From positions 1-45,786 of the forward strand of contig JAKJEI010000005.1 of NCBI GenBank assembly GCA_022705505.1: a stretch of DNA of 45,786 bases, read 5' to 3'. Positions 30,524-39,558 of the stretch are shown here, one piece after another (positions within the stretch are counted from its first letter, which is position 1; each line of letters begins with the position of its first letter). A program made the position numbers and the translations under genes. The notes below the pieces were generated by a model. That model searched no databases. It saw only the letters and a list, made by a program, of their open reading frames with translations, and was not told the DNA's origin. The DNA is from Patescibacteria group bacterium. GTDB lineage: Bacteria; Patescibacteriota; Minisyncoccia; Phycocordibacterales; XYD1-FULL-46-19.

Positions 30524-31141
30524 ATGGCAACCCTCACCATCTTTTCGATTATCGTTTTGGTCATGTCCGTGGTCATTCACGAAGTGTCGCACGGTTATAT
30601 GGCCTATGTTTTGGGCGACCCAACCGCTAAATTGGCCGGTCGTCTAACCCTAAACCCCATTGCGCACATTGACCCGTTTGGTTCTATCATTTTACCTCTT
30701 TTACTCTCGCTCTTACCGGGCGGAATTGTCTTTGGTTGGGCCAAACCGGTGCCTTATAACCCCTATAACCTTCAGGCTGGCAAGTGGGGACCGGCTTATG
30801 TGGCGGCGGCTGGACCGGCCTCAAATATTTTGCTAGCGGTAATTTTTGGTCTTTTAATCCGTTTTTCGCCGATGTTGAATCTAAATCCGGCCATAATCAC
30901 TATTTTTGGCGTGGTTGTTTTGGTGAATGTAATGCTGGCTTTGTTTAACTTAATACCGATTCCGCCACTGGATGGCGCCACAGTTCTGCTGTCGGTTTTG
31001 CCGCCGCGCTTTCGCTATTTGGAGGAATCACTCTATCGCCAGCGTTTTTTCCTTATCTTGTTGGCTGTTCTAGTGGCCGGCTTCGTGATTGACAAGTTGT
31101 TGCCGTTAATTTTTACCGCCTTGACTGGGCTGGCTTTTTAG
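30524..31141 (+). CDS. Site-2 protease family (M50) zinc metalloprotease
   Basis: A 205-aa polytopic membrane protease cutting substrates inside the membrane. HEVSH (19-23) gives two zinc ligands and the catalytic Glu; NLIPIPPLDG (142-151) supplies the Asp ligand. About five to six helices; no PDZ domain, as in the short Rip/YwhC-like group. Possible substrates include anti-sigma factors or signal peptides, but none is encoded nearby. The gene is upstream of the str cluster but separated from it by a promoter at 31180. Confidence 0.93.
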   Translation: MATLTIFSIIVLVMSVVIHEVSHGYMAYVLGDPTAKLAGRLTLNPIAHIDPFGSIILPLLLSLLPGGIVFGWAKPVPYNPYNLQAGKWGPAYVAAAGPASNILLAVIFGLLIRFSPMLNLNPAIITIFGVVVLVNVMLALFNLIPIPPLDGATVLLSVLPPRFRYLEESLYRQRFFLILLAVLVAGFVIDKLLPLIFTALTGLAF

Positions 31142-31179
31142 CTTCTTCGTCTAAAGACATAGCCAAGCCCCAAAATATA

Positions 31180-31208
31180 TTGCATTTTTTTGGCTTTTGT
31201 ATTACAGT
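31180..31208 (+). promoter_or_regulatory. Promoter of the str operon
   Basis: TTGCAT (31180-31185), 17 nt, TACAGT (31203-31208). The leader to the GTG at 31308 is about 93 nt. Confidence 0.55.
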
Positions 31209-31214
31209 AAAAGA

Positions 31215-31249
31215 GACCAGATAAAGGGTTGGCGCTCTTTGATTTGGTC
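31215..31249 (+). promoter_or_regulatory. Hairpin in the rpsL leader
   Basis: Right after the predicted transcription start, GACCA (31215-31219) pairs with TGGTC (31245-31249) and, inside, AAAGGG (31223-31228) pairs with CTCTTT (31235-31240, one wobble). A candidate binding site for autoregulation by S12 or S7, or a stabilising 5' hairpin. Confidence 0.45.
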
Positions 31250-31307
31250 GTCTTTTGGACTAAAGTAACGAGTTGCAGTCTAAATTTTACAGTTTAAATT
31301 ATTTATC

Positions 31308-31727
31308 GTGCCAACAATCAATCAACTAATCAAAAAATCACGCAAGAAGGTGGCCAAAAAATCCCAATCAGTGGCTTTGGCGCACGGTTTTAATATGAAA
31401 AAAAACAAGCCGATTGATTATTCGTCTCCGTTCAAGCGTGGCGTTTGTCTGCAAGTGAAAACGACTACTCCGAAAAAACCTAACTCCGCTTTGCGAAAAA
31501 TTGCTCGCGTACGTTTGACCAATGGGATGGAGGTTGCCGCCTATATCCCGGGCGAAGGTCACAACTTGCAAGAACACTCTGTGGTAATGTTGCGTGGCGG
31601 TCGCGTTAAGGACTTGCCGGGCGTTCGCTATCACATTGTCCGCGGTCGTTTGGATGCGTCCGGTGTGGACAAGCGTCGTCAGGGTCGCAGTTTGTACGGT
31701 GCCAAAAAACCAAAAGCCGCCAAATAA
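31308..31727 (+). CDS. rpsL: Ribosomal protein uS12
   Basis: Decoding-centre small-subunit protein. The 139-aa sequence is longer than usual (about 124) through an N-terminal extension and a loop. [11 protein letters not shown] (54-64) and the later [13 protein letters not shown] segment are the conserved decoding-site loops; the lysines where streptomycin resistance arises in other bacteria are unchanged. It starts with GTG (MPTINQL). First gene of the str operon (rpsL-rpsG-fusA). Confidence 0.98.
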   Translation: MPTINQLIKKSRKKVAKKSQSVALAHGFNMKKNKPIDYSSPFKRGVCLQVKTTTPKKPNSALRKIARVRLTNGMEVAAYIPGEGHNLQEHSVVMLRGGRVKDLPGVRYHIVRGRLDASGVDKRRQGRSLYGAKKPKAAK

Positions 31728-31756
31728 TCTTTATTCTTAATTATCTTTAAACGAAA

Positions 31757-32236
31757 ATGCGCAGACCAGTAAAAAAACGACCGCCGGTTGGTGGTGATTA
31801 TGTCTACCACTCGGAGAAGGTTGAAAAACTCATCAATTACATTATGGAGCGAGGTAAAAAGAACGCCGCTCGCAAGATTGTTTATGGCGCCTTTGATTTA
31901 ATTAAAGAAAAGACCAAGACTGAACCGTTGGAGGTTTTTGAGACAGCGATTCAAAACGTCGCGCCGAATATGGAAATTCGTTCTCGTCGGGTTGGTGGTG
32001 CCAACTATCAGGTGCCGCATGAAGTTCGCCCAGAACGTAAACTGTCGTTGGCTTTTCGTTGGTTGATTGAAGCGGCCAAGTCTAAAAAAGGCAAGCCGAT
32101 GGCCGAAAAATTGTCTGAAGAGATTTTGGCGGCCAAGAATAACGAAGGCGATGCCGTTCGGAAACGAGAAAACGTGCACAAGATGGCTGAAGCCAACCGC
32201 GCTTTTGCTCACTTTGCGATTAGGCGAAGCAAATAA
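31757..32236 (+). CDS. rpsG: Ribosomal protein uS7
   Basis: Primary 16S rRNA binder of the small-subunit head. The 159-aa sequence (family about 156) begins [10 protein letters not shown]; the core [36 protein letters not shown] is clear and the C-terminus ([10 protein letters not shown]) is intact. It lies 29 bp after rpsL and 87 bp before fusA. In other bacteria S7 represses its own operon; here that is only an analogy. Confidence 0.98.
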   Translation: MRRPVKKRPPVGGDYVYHSEKVEKLINYIMERGKKNAARKIVYGAFDLIKEKTKTEPLEVFETAIQNVAPNMEIRSRRVGGANYQVPHEVRPERKLSLAFRWLIEAAKSKKGKPMAEKLSEEILAAKNNEGDAVRKRENVHKMAEANRAFAHFAIRRSK

Positions 32237-32323
32237 GAATCAGCGATTTTTGTTTGCTCGTTTTTGCGTCCAAAACTTAAATTGTTTTTATTATTATTTT
32301 AATTTTTTAATTTTACATTCTCT

Positions 32324-34468
32324 ATGACTCGAGACTATCCCCTGGAAAAGGTTCGCAATATTGGCGTCATCGCGCATATTGACGCGGGCAAAACTACTTG
32401 TTCCGAGCGTATTCTTTATTACACTGGTGTTTCGCACAAAATTGGTGAGGTGCACGAAGGCGAGGCGACCATGGACTGGATGGATCAAGAGCGTGAACGC
32501 GGCATCACGATTGCTTCGGCCGCGACGACCGCTTTCTGGACCCCCACTTACGCTGCCGCTGATGCGAGTCAAAAACATCGCTTGAATATCATTGACACAC
32601 CCGGACACATCGACTTTACGGTGGAGGTGAGGCGAAGTTTGCGCGTCTTGGATGGCGCGGTGGTGATTTTTGACGGAGTGGCTGGGGTGGAACCACAATC
32701 AGAAACCAACTGGCGCTATGCTGACGAAGGCAATGTGCCGCGTTTGTGTTTTGTGAACAAATTAGACCGCGTGGGCGCGTCTTTTGACCATTCTTTTAAA
32801 ACTATTCTCAATCGTTTGTCTAAAAAAGCCGTTCGCATTCAATTGCCAATTGGTTTGGAGTCGGCACACGAGGGCGTGATTGATTTGCTTAAAATGAAAG
32901 CCTACAATTTTGAGGGCGAAAAAGGTAAAGAAATCAAGGAAACTGAAATTCCCGAGCAATATTTGGAAGAAGCAAAAACGGCGCGCGCTGAACTGGTGGA
33001 AAAAATCGCGGAATTGGATGAAGTTCTAATGGATGACTATTTGGAGGGCAAAGAAATTGCTTTGGAAGATTTGAAGCGTGTTTTACGCAAAGCGACTATT
33101 AATAACGACCTTTTTCCGGTGATGTGCGGTTCGGCCCTTAAAAATAAAGGTATTCAATTGGTACTTGATGCCGTCGTTGATTATTTGCCAAGCCCGCTGG
33201 ATATGCCGCCAATCACTGGCACTAACCCCGAAACCGGTGAAGAAGAATCTCGCAAAACTTCCGACGACGAGGCTTTTTCGGCCCTGGCCTTTAAGTTGCA
33301 GGCCGACCCATTTGTTGGCCAGCTGACCTTTTTCCGTGTCTATTCCGGCGTGCTTAAATCCGGCTCTTATGTTTACAACGCGGTCAACCAAGAAAGGGAA
33401 CGGGTTGGTCGGATTGTGCGTTTGCACGCCAACCACCGCGAAGAAGTAGACGAGGTGTTTGCCGGTGAAATTGCGGCGATTGTCGGTCTAAAAAATACGA
33501 CAACCGGCCATACCCTGTGTGATGAAAACAGGCCGATTATTTTGGAGGGCATCAAAATACCGGAACCGGTTATTGAAATGCGGATAGAACCGAAAACAAA
33601 AGCTGACCAAGAAAAAATGGGTATCGCGATGAAAAAGTTATCCGATGAGGACCCAACTTTCAAAATTAAGACTGATCCGGAGACAATGGAAACTATCATT
33701 GCCGGCATGGGCGAATTGCATCTGGAAGTTTTGGTAGAACGCATGAAGCGTGAGTTTAACGTGGAAGCCAATACCGGCAAACCGCAAGTGGCCTACAAAG
33801 AAACAATTACCGCTGAGGCGGAAGCGGAAGGCAAATATGTTAAACAATCTGGCGGTCGTGGTCAGTATGGCCATGTTCGGATTCGAGTTAAGCCGTTGGA
33901 TAAAAATATTGACCCGGAAGCCAAGGTGGCCAAAAATATCAAACGTGAAGCTAGCTTTGAGTTTATTAATAATATCAAGGGAGGAGTGATTCCGAGCGAA
34001 TATATTCCGGCGGTTGAGAAGGGAGTGCGCGAAGGTTTGAGCCGAGGCATTTTGGCCGGCTTTGAAGTGGTGGACATTTCGGTAGAGCTTTATGACGGCT
34101 CTTATCATGAAGTTGACTCCTCAGAAATGGCTTTCAAAATGGCCGGTTCTATGTCTGTCCAAGACGCTGCTAAGCGAGCCAAGCCAGTTTTGTTGGAACC
34201 GATTATGAAAGTGGAGGTGACCACACCGGAAAAATTTATGGGTGACGTGACCGGGCACCTTTCATCCAAACGCGGCCAGATTGAATCAATGGAAGACCGC
34301 AACGAACTGAAGGTGATTGTGGCCAAGGTTCCGTTGTCGGAAATGTTCGGCTATATGACCACGCTTCGCTCCATGACCGAAGGGCGAGCGAACTTCACCA
34401 TGGAATTCTTGGAATACGCAATTATCCCGACTAGCGTGGCGCAGGGCATTATTGACGCCCGCAAATAA
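32324..34468 (+). CDS. fusA: Elongation factor G
   Basis: GTPase driving ribosomal translocation. The 714-aa protein has G1 AHIDAGKTT (17-25), the switch region [14 protein letters not shown]3 DTPGHIDF, G4 NKLDR and domains II-V, including the domain IV loop tip region GGRGQYGHV. Length is slightly above normal (about 690-705). The start is preceded by TTTTAATTTTACATT rather than a Shine-Dalgarno. A strong terminator follows, so the str operon ends here and tuf is driven separately. Confidence 0.98.
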   Translation: MTRDYPLEKVRNIGVIAHIDAGKTTCSERILYYTGVSHKIGEVHEGEATMDWMDQERERGITIASAATTAFWTPTYAAADASQKHRLNIIDTPGHIDFTVEVRRSLRVLDGAVVIFDGVAGVEPQSETNWRYADEGNVPRLCFVNKLDRVGASFDHSFKTILNRLSKKAVRIQLPIGLESAHEGVIDLLKMKAYNFEGEKGKEIKETEIPEQYLEEAKTARAELVEKIAELDEVLMDDYLEGKEIALEDLKRVLRKATINNDLFPVMCGSALKNKGIQLVLDAVVDYLPSPLDMPPITGTNPETGEEESRKTSDDEAFSALAFKLQADPFVGQLTFFRVYSGVLKSGSYVYNAVNQERERVGRIVRLHANHREEVDEVFAGEIAAIVGLKNTTTGHTLCDENRPIILEGIKIPEPVIEMRIEPKTKADQEKMGIAMKKLSDEDPTFKIKTDPETMETIIAGMGELHLEVLVERMKREFNVEANTGKPQVAYKETITAEAEAEGKYVKQSGGRGQYGHVRIRVKPLDKNIDPEAKVAKNIKREASFEFINNIKGGVIPSEYIPAVEKGVREGLSRGILAGFEVVDISVELYDGSYHEVDSSEMAFKMAGSMSVQDAAKRAKPVLLEPIMKVEVTTPEKFMGDVTGHLSSKRGQIESMEDRNELKVIVAKVPLSEMFGYMTTLRSMTEGRANFTMEFLEYAIIPTSVAQGIIDARK

Positions 34469-34552
34469 ATCTAATGCGGATAAAACCCTCCTTCGCCCAA
34501 GAAGGCTTCGGACGGGCACAGCGCGGATTTACGCAAGTGAAAAGTTAACAAC

Positions 34553-34587
34553 AAAAAATCCCCGCGCCTGAAGGCGCGGGGGTTTTT
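34553..34587 (+). terminator. Intrinsic terminator of the str operon
   Basis: CCCCGCGCC (34560-34568) pairs with GGCGCGGGG (34573-34581) around TGAA; A-run and T-run extend the stem. It lies 92 bp after the fusA stop. Between the stop and this point are pieces of the GCGGATTTA.GC intergenic motif. Confidence 0.9.
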
Positions 34588-34645
34588 GATTCATTGTGTC
34601 TAAAACAAAAAGTCCTTATTTGAGGCCATATTTTTGCGTGAAAGT

Positions 34646-34674
34646 TTGCTTTTTCATATAAAATATGTTATAAT
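34646..34674 (+). promoter_or_regulatory. tuf promoter P1 (strong)
   Basis: TTGCTT (34646-34651), 17 nt, perfect TATAAT (34669-34674) preceded by TGT (extended -10). The predicted leader to the tuf start is about 210 nt, and contains no ORF I support. Confidence 0.7.
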
Positions 34675-34795
34675 GATAGATAGAGTCTTTCGTTTTCAAG
34701 GTCTTTTTGTTTCGCGGTTTGCCACTTGTCTGGATTTTTGACTTTCCTTCTTGACTTCCAGCCTTTAAATTTTAACTTTTAACATAACGTTGCCC

Positions 34796-34823
34796 TTGAC
34801 TATCTCCGCCATTTTGTTAGTAT
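34796..34823 (+). promoter_or_regulatory. tuf promoter P2
   Basis: TTGACT (34796-34801), 16 nt, TAGTAT (34818-34823). The leader is about 63 nt and AT-rich, with a small TGCG/CGCA stem near its 5' end. Confidence 0.55.
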
Positions 34824-34893
34824 TAGTATTGCGTTTTTGCGCAGTCTTTACATTTGCTAAAAATTATTATTAATCAGCTAACTTTTATATTAT

Positions 34894-36096
34894 ATGGCAG
34901 ATAAATTTGATCGTTCCAAGCCACACGTCAACGTTGGCACAATCGGCCACGTAGACCATGGCAAAACAACCCTGACCGCTGCAATCTTGCATACTTTGAA
35001 CTTGGCTCAAGATCAAGGATACAAGGCTCGGGTAGAAGCGGTAGAAGGTATTGATAACGCCCCGGAGGAAAAGTCCCGAGGAATTACCATTGCTCTTCAC
35101 CACTCGGAATATGAAACCCCGAAGCGTCACTACGCTCACATTGACGCCCCTGGTCACGCCGACTATATCAAAAACATGATTACTGGTGCCGCTCAGATGG
35201 ACGGCGCGGTGTTGGTGGTTGCCGCTACCGATGGCGCGATGCCTCAGACCAGAGAACACGTTCTGTTGGCTCGCCAGGTTGGGGTGCCGAAGATGATTGT
35301 TTTCTTGAACAAGTGCGATATGGTTGATGACCCGGAAATGATTGATATGGTAGAAGAAGAAATTCGCGAACTTTTGACCAAACAAAACTTTGATGGCGCT
35401 AATACCCCGGTTATCCGCGGCTCTGGCCTCAAAGCTCTAGAAGCCAAAAGTCTTGACGACGAATGGGCCAAGAAAGTCATGGAATTGATTCAGGCGATGG
35501 ATGACTTTATCCCTGACCCGGTTCGTGAAGTTGATAAACCTTTCTTGATGCCGATTGAAGACATTTTTTCTATTGAAGGTCGTGGGACTGTGGTCACCGG
35601 TCGGATTGAAAGAGGACGAGTAAAAGTCGGCGAGGAGATTGAAATCGTGGGAGTCAAAGATACCATGAAGACAACTGTCACTGGTATTGAAATGTTCAAC
35701 AAACAGCTGGATGAGGGGATGGCAGGCGACAACGCCGGTATTCTCTTGCGCGGTTTGAAGAAGGAAGATGTTACCCGCGGCCAGGTTTTGGCCAAAACCG
35801 GTTCCATCACGCCTCACACTGAATTCACAGCCGAAGTGTATGTTTTGACCAAGGAAGAAGGCGGTCGACACACCCCATTCTTCAATGGTTACAAACCACA
35901 GTTCTATGTTCGTACTACTGACGTGACTGGTGAAGTGACTTTGGCGGAGGATATCAAAATGGTTATGCCGGGTGACACCGTCAATATGACTTGCAAATTG
36001 ATTAATCCGGTCGCGATGGAAGAGCAAATGCGCTTTGCTATTCGTGAAGGCGGCCGCACGGTCGGCGCCGGTGTCGTTTCTAAGATCATCAAATAA
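34894..36096 (+). CDS. tuf: Elongation factor Tu
   Basis: GTPase delivering aminoacyl-tRNA to the ribosome. The 400-aa protein has G1 GHVDHGKTT, switch I with RGITI, G3 DAPGHADY, G4 NKCD and full domains II and III (ending [13 protein letters not shown]). Normal length. It has two promoters of its own and is followed after 5 bp by rpsJ, so tuf and S10 form a separate unit ended by a strong terminator. Confidence 0.99.
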   Translation: MADKFDRSKPHVNVGTIGHVDHGKTTLTAAILHTLNLAQDQGYKARVEAVEGIDNAPEEKSRGITIALHHSEYETPKRHYAHIDAPGHADYIKNMITGAAQMDGAVLVVAATDGAMPQTREHVLLARQVGVPKMIVFLNKCDMVDDPEMIDMVEEEIRELLTKQNFDGANTPVIRGSGLKALEAKSLDDEWAKKVMELIQAMDDFIPDPVREVDKPFLMPIEDIFSIEGRGTVVTGRIERGRVKVGEEIEIVGVKDTMKTTVTGIEMFNKQLDEGMAGDNAGILLRGLKKEDVTRGQVLAKTGSITPHTEFTAEVYVLTKEEGGRHTPFFNGYKPQFYVRTTDVTGEVTLAEDIKMVMPGDTVNMTCKLINPVAMEEQMRFAIREGGRTVGAGVVSKIIK

Positions 36097-36101
36097 ATTC
36101 A

Positions 36102-36464
36102 ATGCCAACCGCCGCTAAAAAAACTAAAAAGTCTTCCGCTAAAAATGAAGCTGGTGATATCCAGAAACTTCGTATCAAGGTTTCGGCCTATGAGTACAAA
36201 GTGTTGGATGCCAGCGTGAAGCAAATTGTGGATACGGCCATTCGTTATGATGGTCAAGTTTTGGGGCCAATTCCTTTGCCGACGGAAATCAAGAAATACA
36301 CCGTTAATCGCAGTTCTTTCATTGACAAAAACTCGCGCGAGCAGTTTGAGATGAGAGTCCATAAGCGTTTGATTGATATTCTGAATCCGTCGCCGAAGAT
36401 TGTAGAAAGTTTGACTAATCTAAATTTGCCCAGTGGCGTGAACATTGACGTTAAAATGATATAA
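36102..36464 (+). CDS. rpsJ: Ribosomal protein uS10
   Basis: Small-subunit head protein, also NusE in antitermination. The 120-aa sequence has a Lys/Ser/Ala-rich N-terminal extension of about 20 residues (MPTAAKKTKKSSAK) before the core KLRIKVSAYEYKVLDASVKQIVDTA; PLPTEIKKYTVNRSSF is the long loop. In many bacteria S10 heads the L3-L4-L23-L2 operon; here a terminator and new promoter separate it from L3. Confidence 0.98.
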   Translation: MPTAAKKTKKSSAKNEAGDIQKLRIKVSAYEYKVLDASVKQIVDTAIRYDGQVLGPIPLPTEIKKYTVNRSSFIDKNSREQFEMRVHKRLIDILNPSPKIVESLTNLNLPSGVNIDVKMI

Positions 36465-36478
36465 AAGCGAAAAATCGT

Positions 36479-36519
36479 AAAAAACTGCTCTGGACCAATT
36501 GGTCCAGAGCAGTTTTTTT
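36479..36519 (+). terminator. Strong terminator after rpsJ
   Basis: About a 22-bp perfect stem (36479-36496 with 36501-36518 as visible arms) around AATT, with seven T at the end. It begins 15 bp after the rpsJ stop. Confidence 0.93.
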
Positions 36520-36531
36520 GTCCTTATTTTG

Positions 36532-36702
36532 TAGATTTTAAATTATCTTGGTTTCCTGCCATTTTTTATCAAAAGCGCGCGTCAAGTTGGGGCCTGACCA
36601 TGTTTTTGCTTTAAATTTTTGGTCGCACGTCATACCCAATATACGATATACAATGTGTGATTTGTTGACATTCCGGCTTTATTTGTTAAGATATATCAAA
36701 GC
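36532..36702 (+). repeat. Duplicated upstream region, copy A (before rplC)
   Basis: The last 43 bp (36660-36702) are identical to 39444-39486 before rpsS. Weaker similarity extends upstream: TAGATTxTAAATTATCTyGG, GCGyGTCAA and CATGyTTTTGCTTTA occur in the same order in both. No ORF is supported in the 36465-36759 gap. Confidence 0.9.
36665..36692 (+). promoter_or_regulatory. Promoter of the rplC-rplD-rplW-rplB unit
   Basis: TTGACA (36665-36670), 16 nt, TAAGAT (36687-36692). It is inside the 43-bp identical repeat. The predicted start is near 36700, leader about 60 nt. Confidence 0.7.
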
Positions 36703-36753
36703 TCGGAGGGGCTACTTCAGTCCGAGGCTGATTGGCCTAGGACTGAATTTTTT
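36701..36753 (+). promoter_or_regulatory. Candidate attenuator in the rplC leader
   Basis: A terminator-type hairpin, 36716-36728 with 36735-36747 (12 of 13 pairs), is followed by six U (36748-36753) and, 6 nt later, the rplC ATG. An alternative stem, CTCGGA (36702-36707) with TCCGAG (36721-36726), uses part of the left arm, so the two exclude each other as in a transcription attenuator. Confidence 0.65.
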
Positions 36754-36759
36754 GGCGAT

Positions 36760-37359
36760 ATGAAATTTATGCTCGGCAAAAAAGAATATATGACCCAGAT
36801 TTTTGATGAATCTGGCAAAGTCGTTCCTGGAACGGTTATTTCAGCTGGCCCCTTGACGGTGGCTAGCCACAAAAATGGCCGAGTGGTAGTCGGTTACGGC
36901 GAACGTAAGCTCAAAAATATCGCCAAGCCTCAGCACAAACTGGGCGAAGCGCTTGGCAAAGAAGGGGTTGGTTTTGCGACAATTAAGGAGTTAACGGTTG
37001 AAGAAACTTATAATCCTGGTGATAAAATTGACGTTTCCATTTTTGCCGAAGGTGATATCGTCACGGTTAGCGCCATTTCCAAGAGCAAGGGTTTTCAGGG
37101 GGTGGTGAAACGACATGGTTTTAGTGGCGGGCGCCGCACCCATGGCCAGAAACACTCTGAACGCGAGCCGGGAGCGATTGGGGCTGGTGGTTTGCAACGA
37201 GTCTTGAAAGGTTTGCGGATGGCTGGCCGGATGGGCGGTGAGCGGGTGACGGTCAAAAACTTGACCGTGGCTAAAGTGAACAAGGGCGAGAATTTGATTT
37301 TTATCAAAGGCGCGATTCCGGGTCGCAAAGGCACGTTGGTTGAAATAAAGGGAGTCTGA
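36760..37359 (+). CDS. rplC: Ribosomal protein uL3
   Basis: Early-assembling 23S rRNA binder near the peptidyl transferase centre. The 199-aa sequence begins MKFMLGKKEYMTQIFDESGKVVPGTVI; the extended loop FQGVVKRHGFSGGRRTHGQKHSEREPGAIG reaches to the active site and contains the glutamine often methylated in other bacteria. Slightly shorter than usual (about 209). It opens a unit with L4, L23 and L2, driven by the duplicated promoter and the attenuator-like leader. Confidence 0.98.
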   Translation: MKFMLGKKEYMTQIFDESGKVVPGTVISAGPLTVASHKNGRVVVGYGERKLKNIAKPQHKLGEALGKEGVGFATIKELTVEETYNPGDKIDVSIFAEGDIVTVSAISKSKGFQGVVKRHGFSGGRRTHGQKHSEREPGAIGAGGLQRVLKGLRMAGRMGGERVTVKNLTVAKVNKGENLIFIKGAIPGRKGTLVEIKGV

Positions 37360-37390
37360 TTTTATATTTTTTATATTTTAAATTAATACC

Positions 37391-38053
37391 GTGGAGGCTA
37401 AAATTTACAATCAAAAAGGTGAAGAGAAAGGCAAGCTTGACTTGCCAGAGAAATTTTTTGGTTTGCCGTGGAATGGCGATTTGGTCCACCAAGTAATGAC
37501 CTCCATGCTTTCTAATAGTCGTTCGCCGATTGCTCATACCAAGGACCGTAGTGAAGTTCGTGGTGGCGGCAAGAAGCCATGGCGTCAGAAAGGAACCGGC
37601 CGTGCCAGACATGGGTCCAGCCGCTCACCGATTTGGGTTGGTGGTGGGGTGACTCATGGTCCGCGTTCAGACAGGAATTTTAGCCGTAAAATCAATAAAA
37701 AAATGAAAGCAAAGGCTTTCTTTACCGTTTTGTCGCAAAAGTTGCGTGACGGCGAAATTTTGTTTGCGGAAGCGGTTAATTTTGACAAACCCAGAACTAA
37801 GGACGCTCAAACCTACCTTAGCGGTCTGGCCAAGATTAAGGGTTATGAAAAATTGGTTTATAAAACCGGCAAAAGAGCAATTTTGGCTTTGCCGGAAAAG
37901 GATGAGAATCTGGAGAAGAGTTTTCGTAATATCAAGAGCGCCAGTTTGATGGAAGTTTCAAATATCAATCCATTGGATTTGCTCAATTACAAGTATTTAG
38001 TCGTTTTAAATCCGGAAAAAAGTTTGGAAGCGCTATCTGCCAGAGCCAAATAA
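37391..38053 (+). CDS. rplD: Ribosomal protein uL4
   Basis: Lines the nascent-peptide exit tunnel. The 220-aa sequence has the tunnel loop region RSEVRGGGKKPWRQKGTGRARHGSSRSPIWVGGGVTHGP. It starts with GTG after an AT-only spacer of 31 bp. In Gammaproteobacteria L4 represses its operon by acting on the S10 leader; it is therefore the natural candidate to test on the rplC leader here, by analogy only. Confidence 0.98.
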   Translation: MEAKIYNQKGEEKGKLDLPEKFFGLPWNGDLVHQVMTSMLSNSRSPIAHTKDRSEVRGGGKKPWRQKGTGRARHGSSRSPIWVGGGVTHGPRSDRNFSRKINKKMKAKAFFTVLSQKLRDGEILFAEAVNFDKPRTKDAQTYLSGLAKIKGYEKLVYKTGKRAILALPEKDENLEKSFRNIKSASLMEVSNINPLDLLNYKYLVVLNPEKSLEALSARAK

Positions 38054-38059
38054 AATATT

Positions 38060-38362
38060 ATGTCAACAATTGGCAAAAATTTAAAAACAAAAATCATTCT
38101 GCGTTCGCCGCGGGTAACGGAGAAATCCAGTGTTTTGGCCGAGGGGAACCGCGCTGTTTACGTGTTTGAAATTTCTCAAGAAGCGACGAAGGATGAGGTG
38201 AGGAAAGCTTTTCAAGCTAAATACAATGTCAAGCCGGAGAAGGTAAATGTTGTTAATCTGCCGGATAAAGTTACGCGTCGTCGCGGCCGCGCCGGTATAA
38301 AACAGGGGGTAAAGAAAGCGATGGTTTTCTTAAAGCCTGGTGATAAGATTGAGATTGTCTAA
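38060..38362 (+). CDS. rplW: Ribosomal protein uL23
   Basis: Protein at the tunnel exit that docks trigger factor and SRP. 100 aa, normal length: LRSPRVTEKSSVLAE, YVFEISQEATKDEVRKAFQAKYNVKPEKVNVVN. It follows rplD by 6 bp. Its docking partner, trigger factor, is encoded at 6715-7767 and keeps the binding signature. Confidence 0.98.
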   Translation: MSTIGKNLKTKIILRSPRVTEKSSVLAEGNRAVYVFEISQEATKDEVRKAFQAKYNVKPEKVNVVNLPDKVTRRRGRAGIKQGVKKAMVFLKPGDKIEIV

Positions 38363-38382
38363 ATTCTAAAAAAGTTTTTATT

Positions 38383-39222
38383 ATGAAAAAATACGCACCT
38401 ACAACTCCATCACGCCGGAATACGTTAACGATTGAATATAAAAAACGCTTGTCCGGCGATAAGCCGCACAAGGCCCTGACTGTTGGTCGCAAAAGAAGCG
38501 TTGGCCGAAATAATCAGGGACGGATTACGACCAGGCACCATGGCGGCGGCAATAAGCGTCTATATCGGTTGGTGGATTTTAAATATGACAAAAAAGACAT
38601 TCCGGCCAAAGTTGAAACGATTGAATACGATCCTAATCGTTCGGCTTTCATCGCTCTGGTTTGTTACCGTGACGGCGAGCGCCGTTATCATGTGGTACCC
38701 AAGGAGCTTAAAGTCGGAGCCACTTTCTTAGTTTCAGACAAGGCCGACGTGAAGACTGGCAGTCGTTTGCCTTTGTATAAGATTTCGGTTGGGTCTTTTG
38801 TTTACAATGTGGAAGTAAAGCCGGGAAGCGGAGCCAAATTAATTCGTTCGGCTGGTTCCTATGGCGAGATTCTCTCTCATGATGGCGGCTACACGATGAT
38901 CAAAATGCCTTCTTCGGAAGTGCGCAAAATTGATGACCACGCCTGGGCTTCAGTGGGAATGGTTTCTAATGACGAACACAAATTGACGCGTAAAGGCAAG
39001 GCCGGACGCAGTCGTTGGCTGGGAATCAGACCAACGGTCCGCGGTTCCGTAATGAACCCAGTTGACCACCCATATGGCGGCGGTGAAGGCCGTCAGGGGC
39101 GAGGCACCAGGCGACCCAAGACCAAGTGGGGCAAGATTACCGGAGGCCGAAAGACCAGACCCCCAAAGAAGTACTCCAATCACCTGGTTGTTTCTCGTCG
39201 CAAGGTTGGCAAAAAACGCTAA
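38383..39222 (+). CDS. rplB: Ribosomal protein uL2
   Basis: Conserved large-subunit protein needed for subunit association and peptidyl transfer. 279 aa, normal length. The N-terminal RNA-binding part (GRNNQGRITTRHHGGGNKR) and the C-terminal VMNPVDHPYGGGEGRQGRG, with the conserved histidine, are both intact. Last gene of its unit; a strong terminator follows 18 bp after the stop. Confidence 0.98.
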   Translation: MKKYAPTTPSRRNTLTIEYKKRLSGDKPHKALTVGRKRSVGRNNQGRITTRHHGGGNKRLYRLVDFKYDKKDIPAKVETIEYDPNRSAFIALVCYRDGERRYHVVPKELKVGATFLVSDKADVKTGSRLPLYKISVGSFVYNVEVKPGSGAKLIRSAGSYGEILSHDGGYTMIKMPSSEVRKIDDHAWASVGMVSNDEHKLTRKGKAGRSRWLGIRPTVRGSVMNPVDHPYGGGEGRQGRGTRRPKTKWGKITGGRKTRPPKKYSNHLVVSRRKVGKKR

Positions 39223-39240
39223 AAATCAAAGAAAAACACT

Positions 39241-39278
39241 AAAAAACCAGTCGGCACGACGCGCCGACTGGTTTTTTT
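39241..39278 (+). terminator. Strong terminator after rplB
   Basis: A 15-bp stem (39241-39255 with 39263-39277) and 7-nt loop, ending in seven T. It separates the L3-L2 unit from the S19 unit. Confidence 0.93.
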
Positions 39279-39305
39279 GTCACTTTCCGCGGCTAATTTT
39301 GACCC

Positions 39306-39486
39306 TAGATTGTAAATTATCTCGGCTTTTTGTTTCAAGGGCGTGTCAAACTTATGCTCGCTCATGCTTTTGCTTTAGCTTTTTGCCCAAATCGCGCCTC
39401 TACGTTCTCCACCCAAGGCACAACATAAAATATGAGACACGCAATTTGTTGACATTCCGGCTTTATTTGTTAAGATATATCAAAGC
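39306..39486 (+). repeat. Duplicated upstream region, copy B (before rpsS)
   Basis: Partner of copy A: 39444-39486 is identical over 43 bp; the part from about 39306 shares ordered blocks with 36532 onward. The 39223-39567 gap contains no ORF I support; it is filled by the terminator, this region and the rpsS leader. Confidence 0.9.
39449..39476 (+). promoter_or_regulatory. Promoter of the rpsS-rplE unit
   Basis: TTGACA (39449-39454), 16 nt, TAAGAT (39471-39476), within the 43-bp identical repeat. Predicted start near 39484, leader about 84 nt. Confidence 0.7.
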
Positions 39487-39558
39487 CACCTAAGGCTCTT
39501 TCGCGGCCCAAGGCTCTTGCTGTTGGGCGGAATTTAGCTGGTGAAGTAGGTGGTTTTT
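39486..39558 (+). promoter_or_regulatory. Structured, terminator-like leader of rpsS
   Basis: CCACCTA (39486-39492) pairs with TAGGTGG (39547-39553), which is followed by five U. Inside, GCCCAA (39506-39511) pairs with TTGGGC (39523-39528). AAGGCTCTT occurs twice (39492-39500 and 39510-39518), offering alternative pairings. The U-tract ends 9 nt before the ATG. Confidence 0.5.

Noticed and set aside
35437-36108. Long minus-strand ORF (223 aa) opposite tuf
   Set aside because: An antisense shadow of tuf caused by its codon bias; no start signal, and composition (His/Phe-rich) typical of antisense frames.
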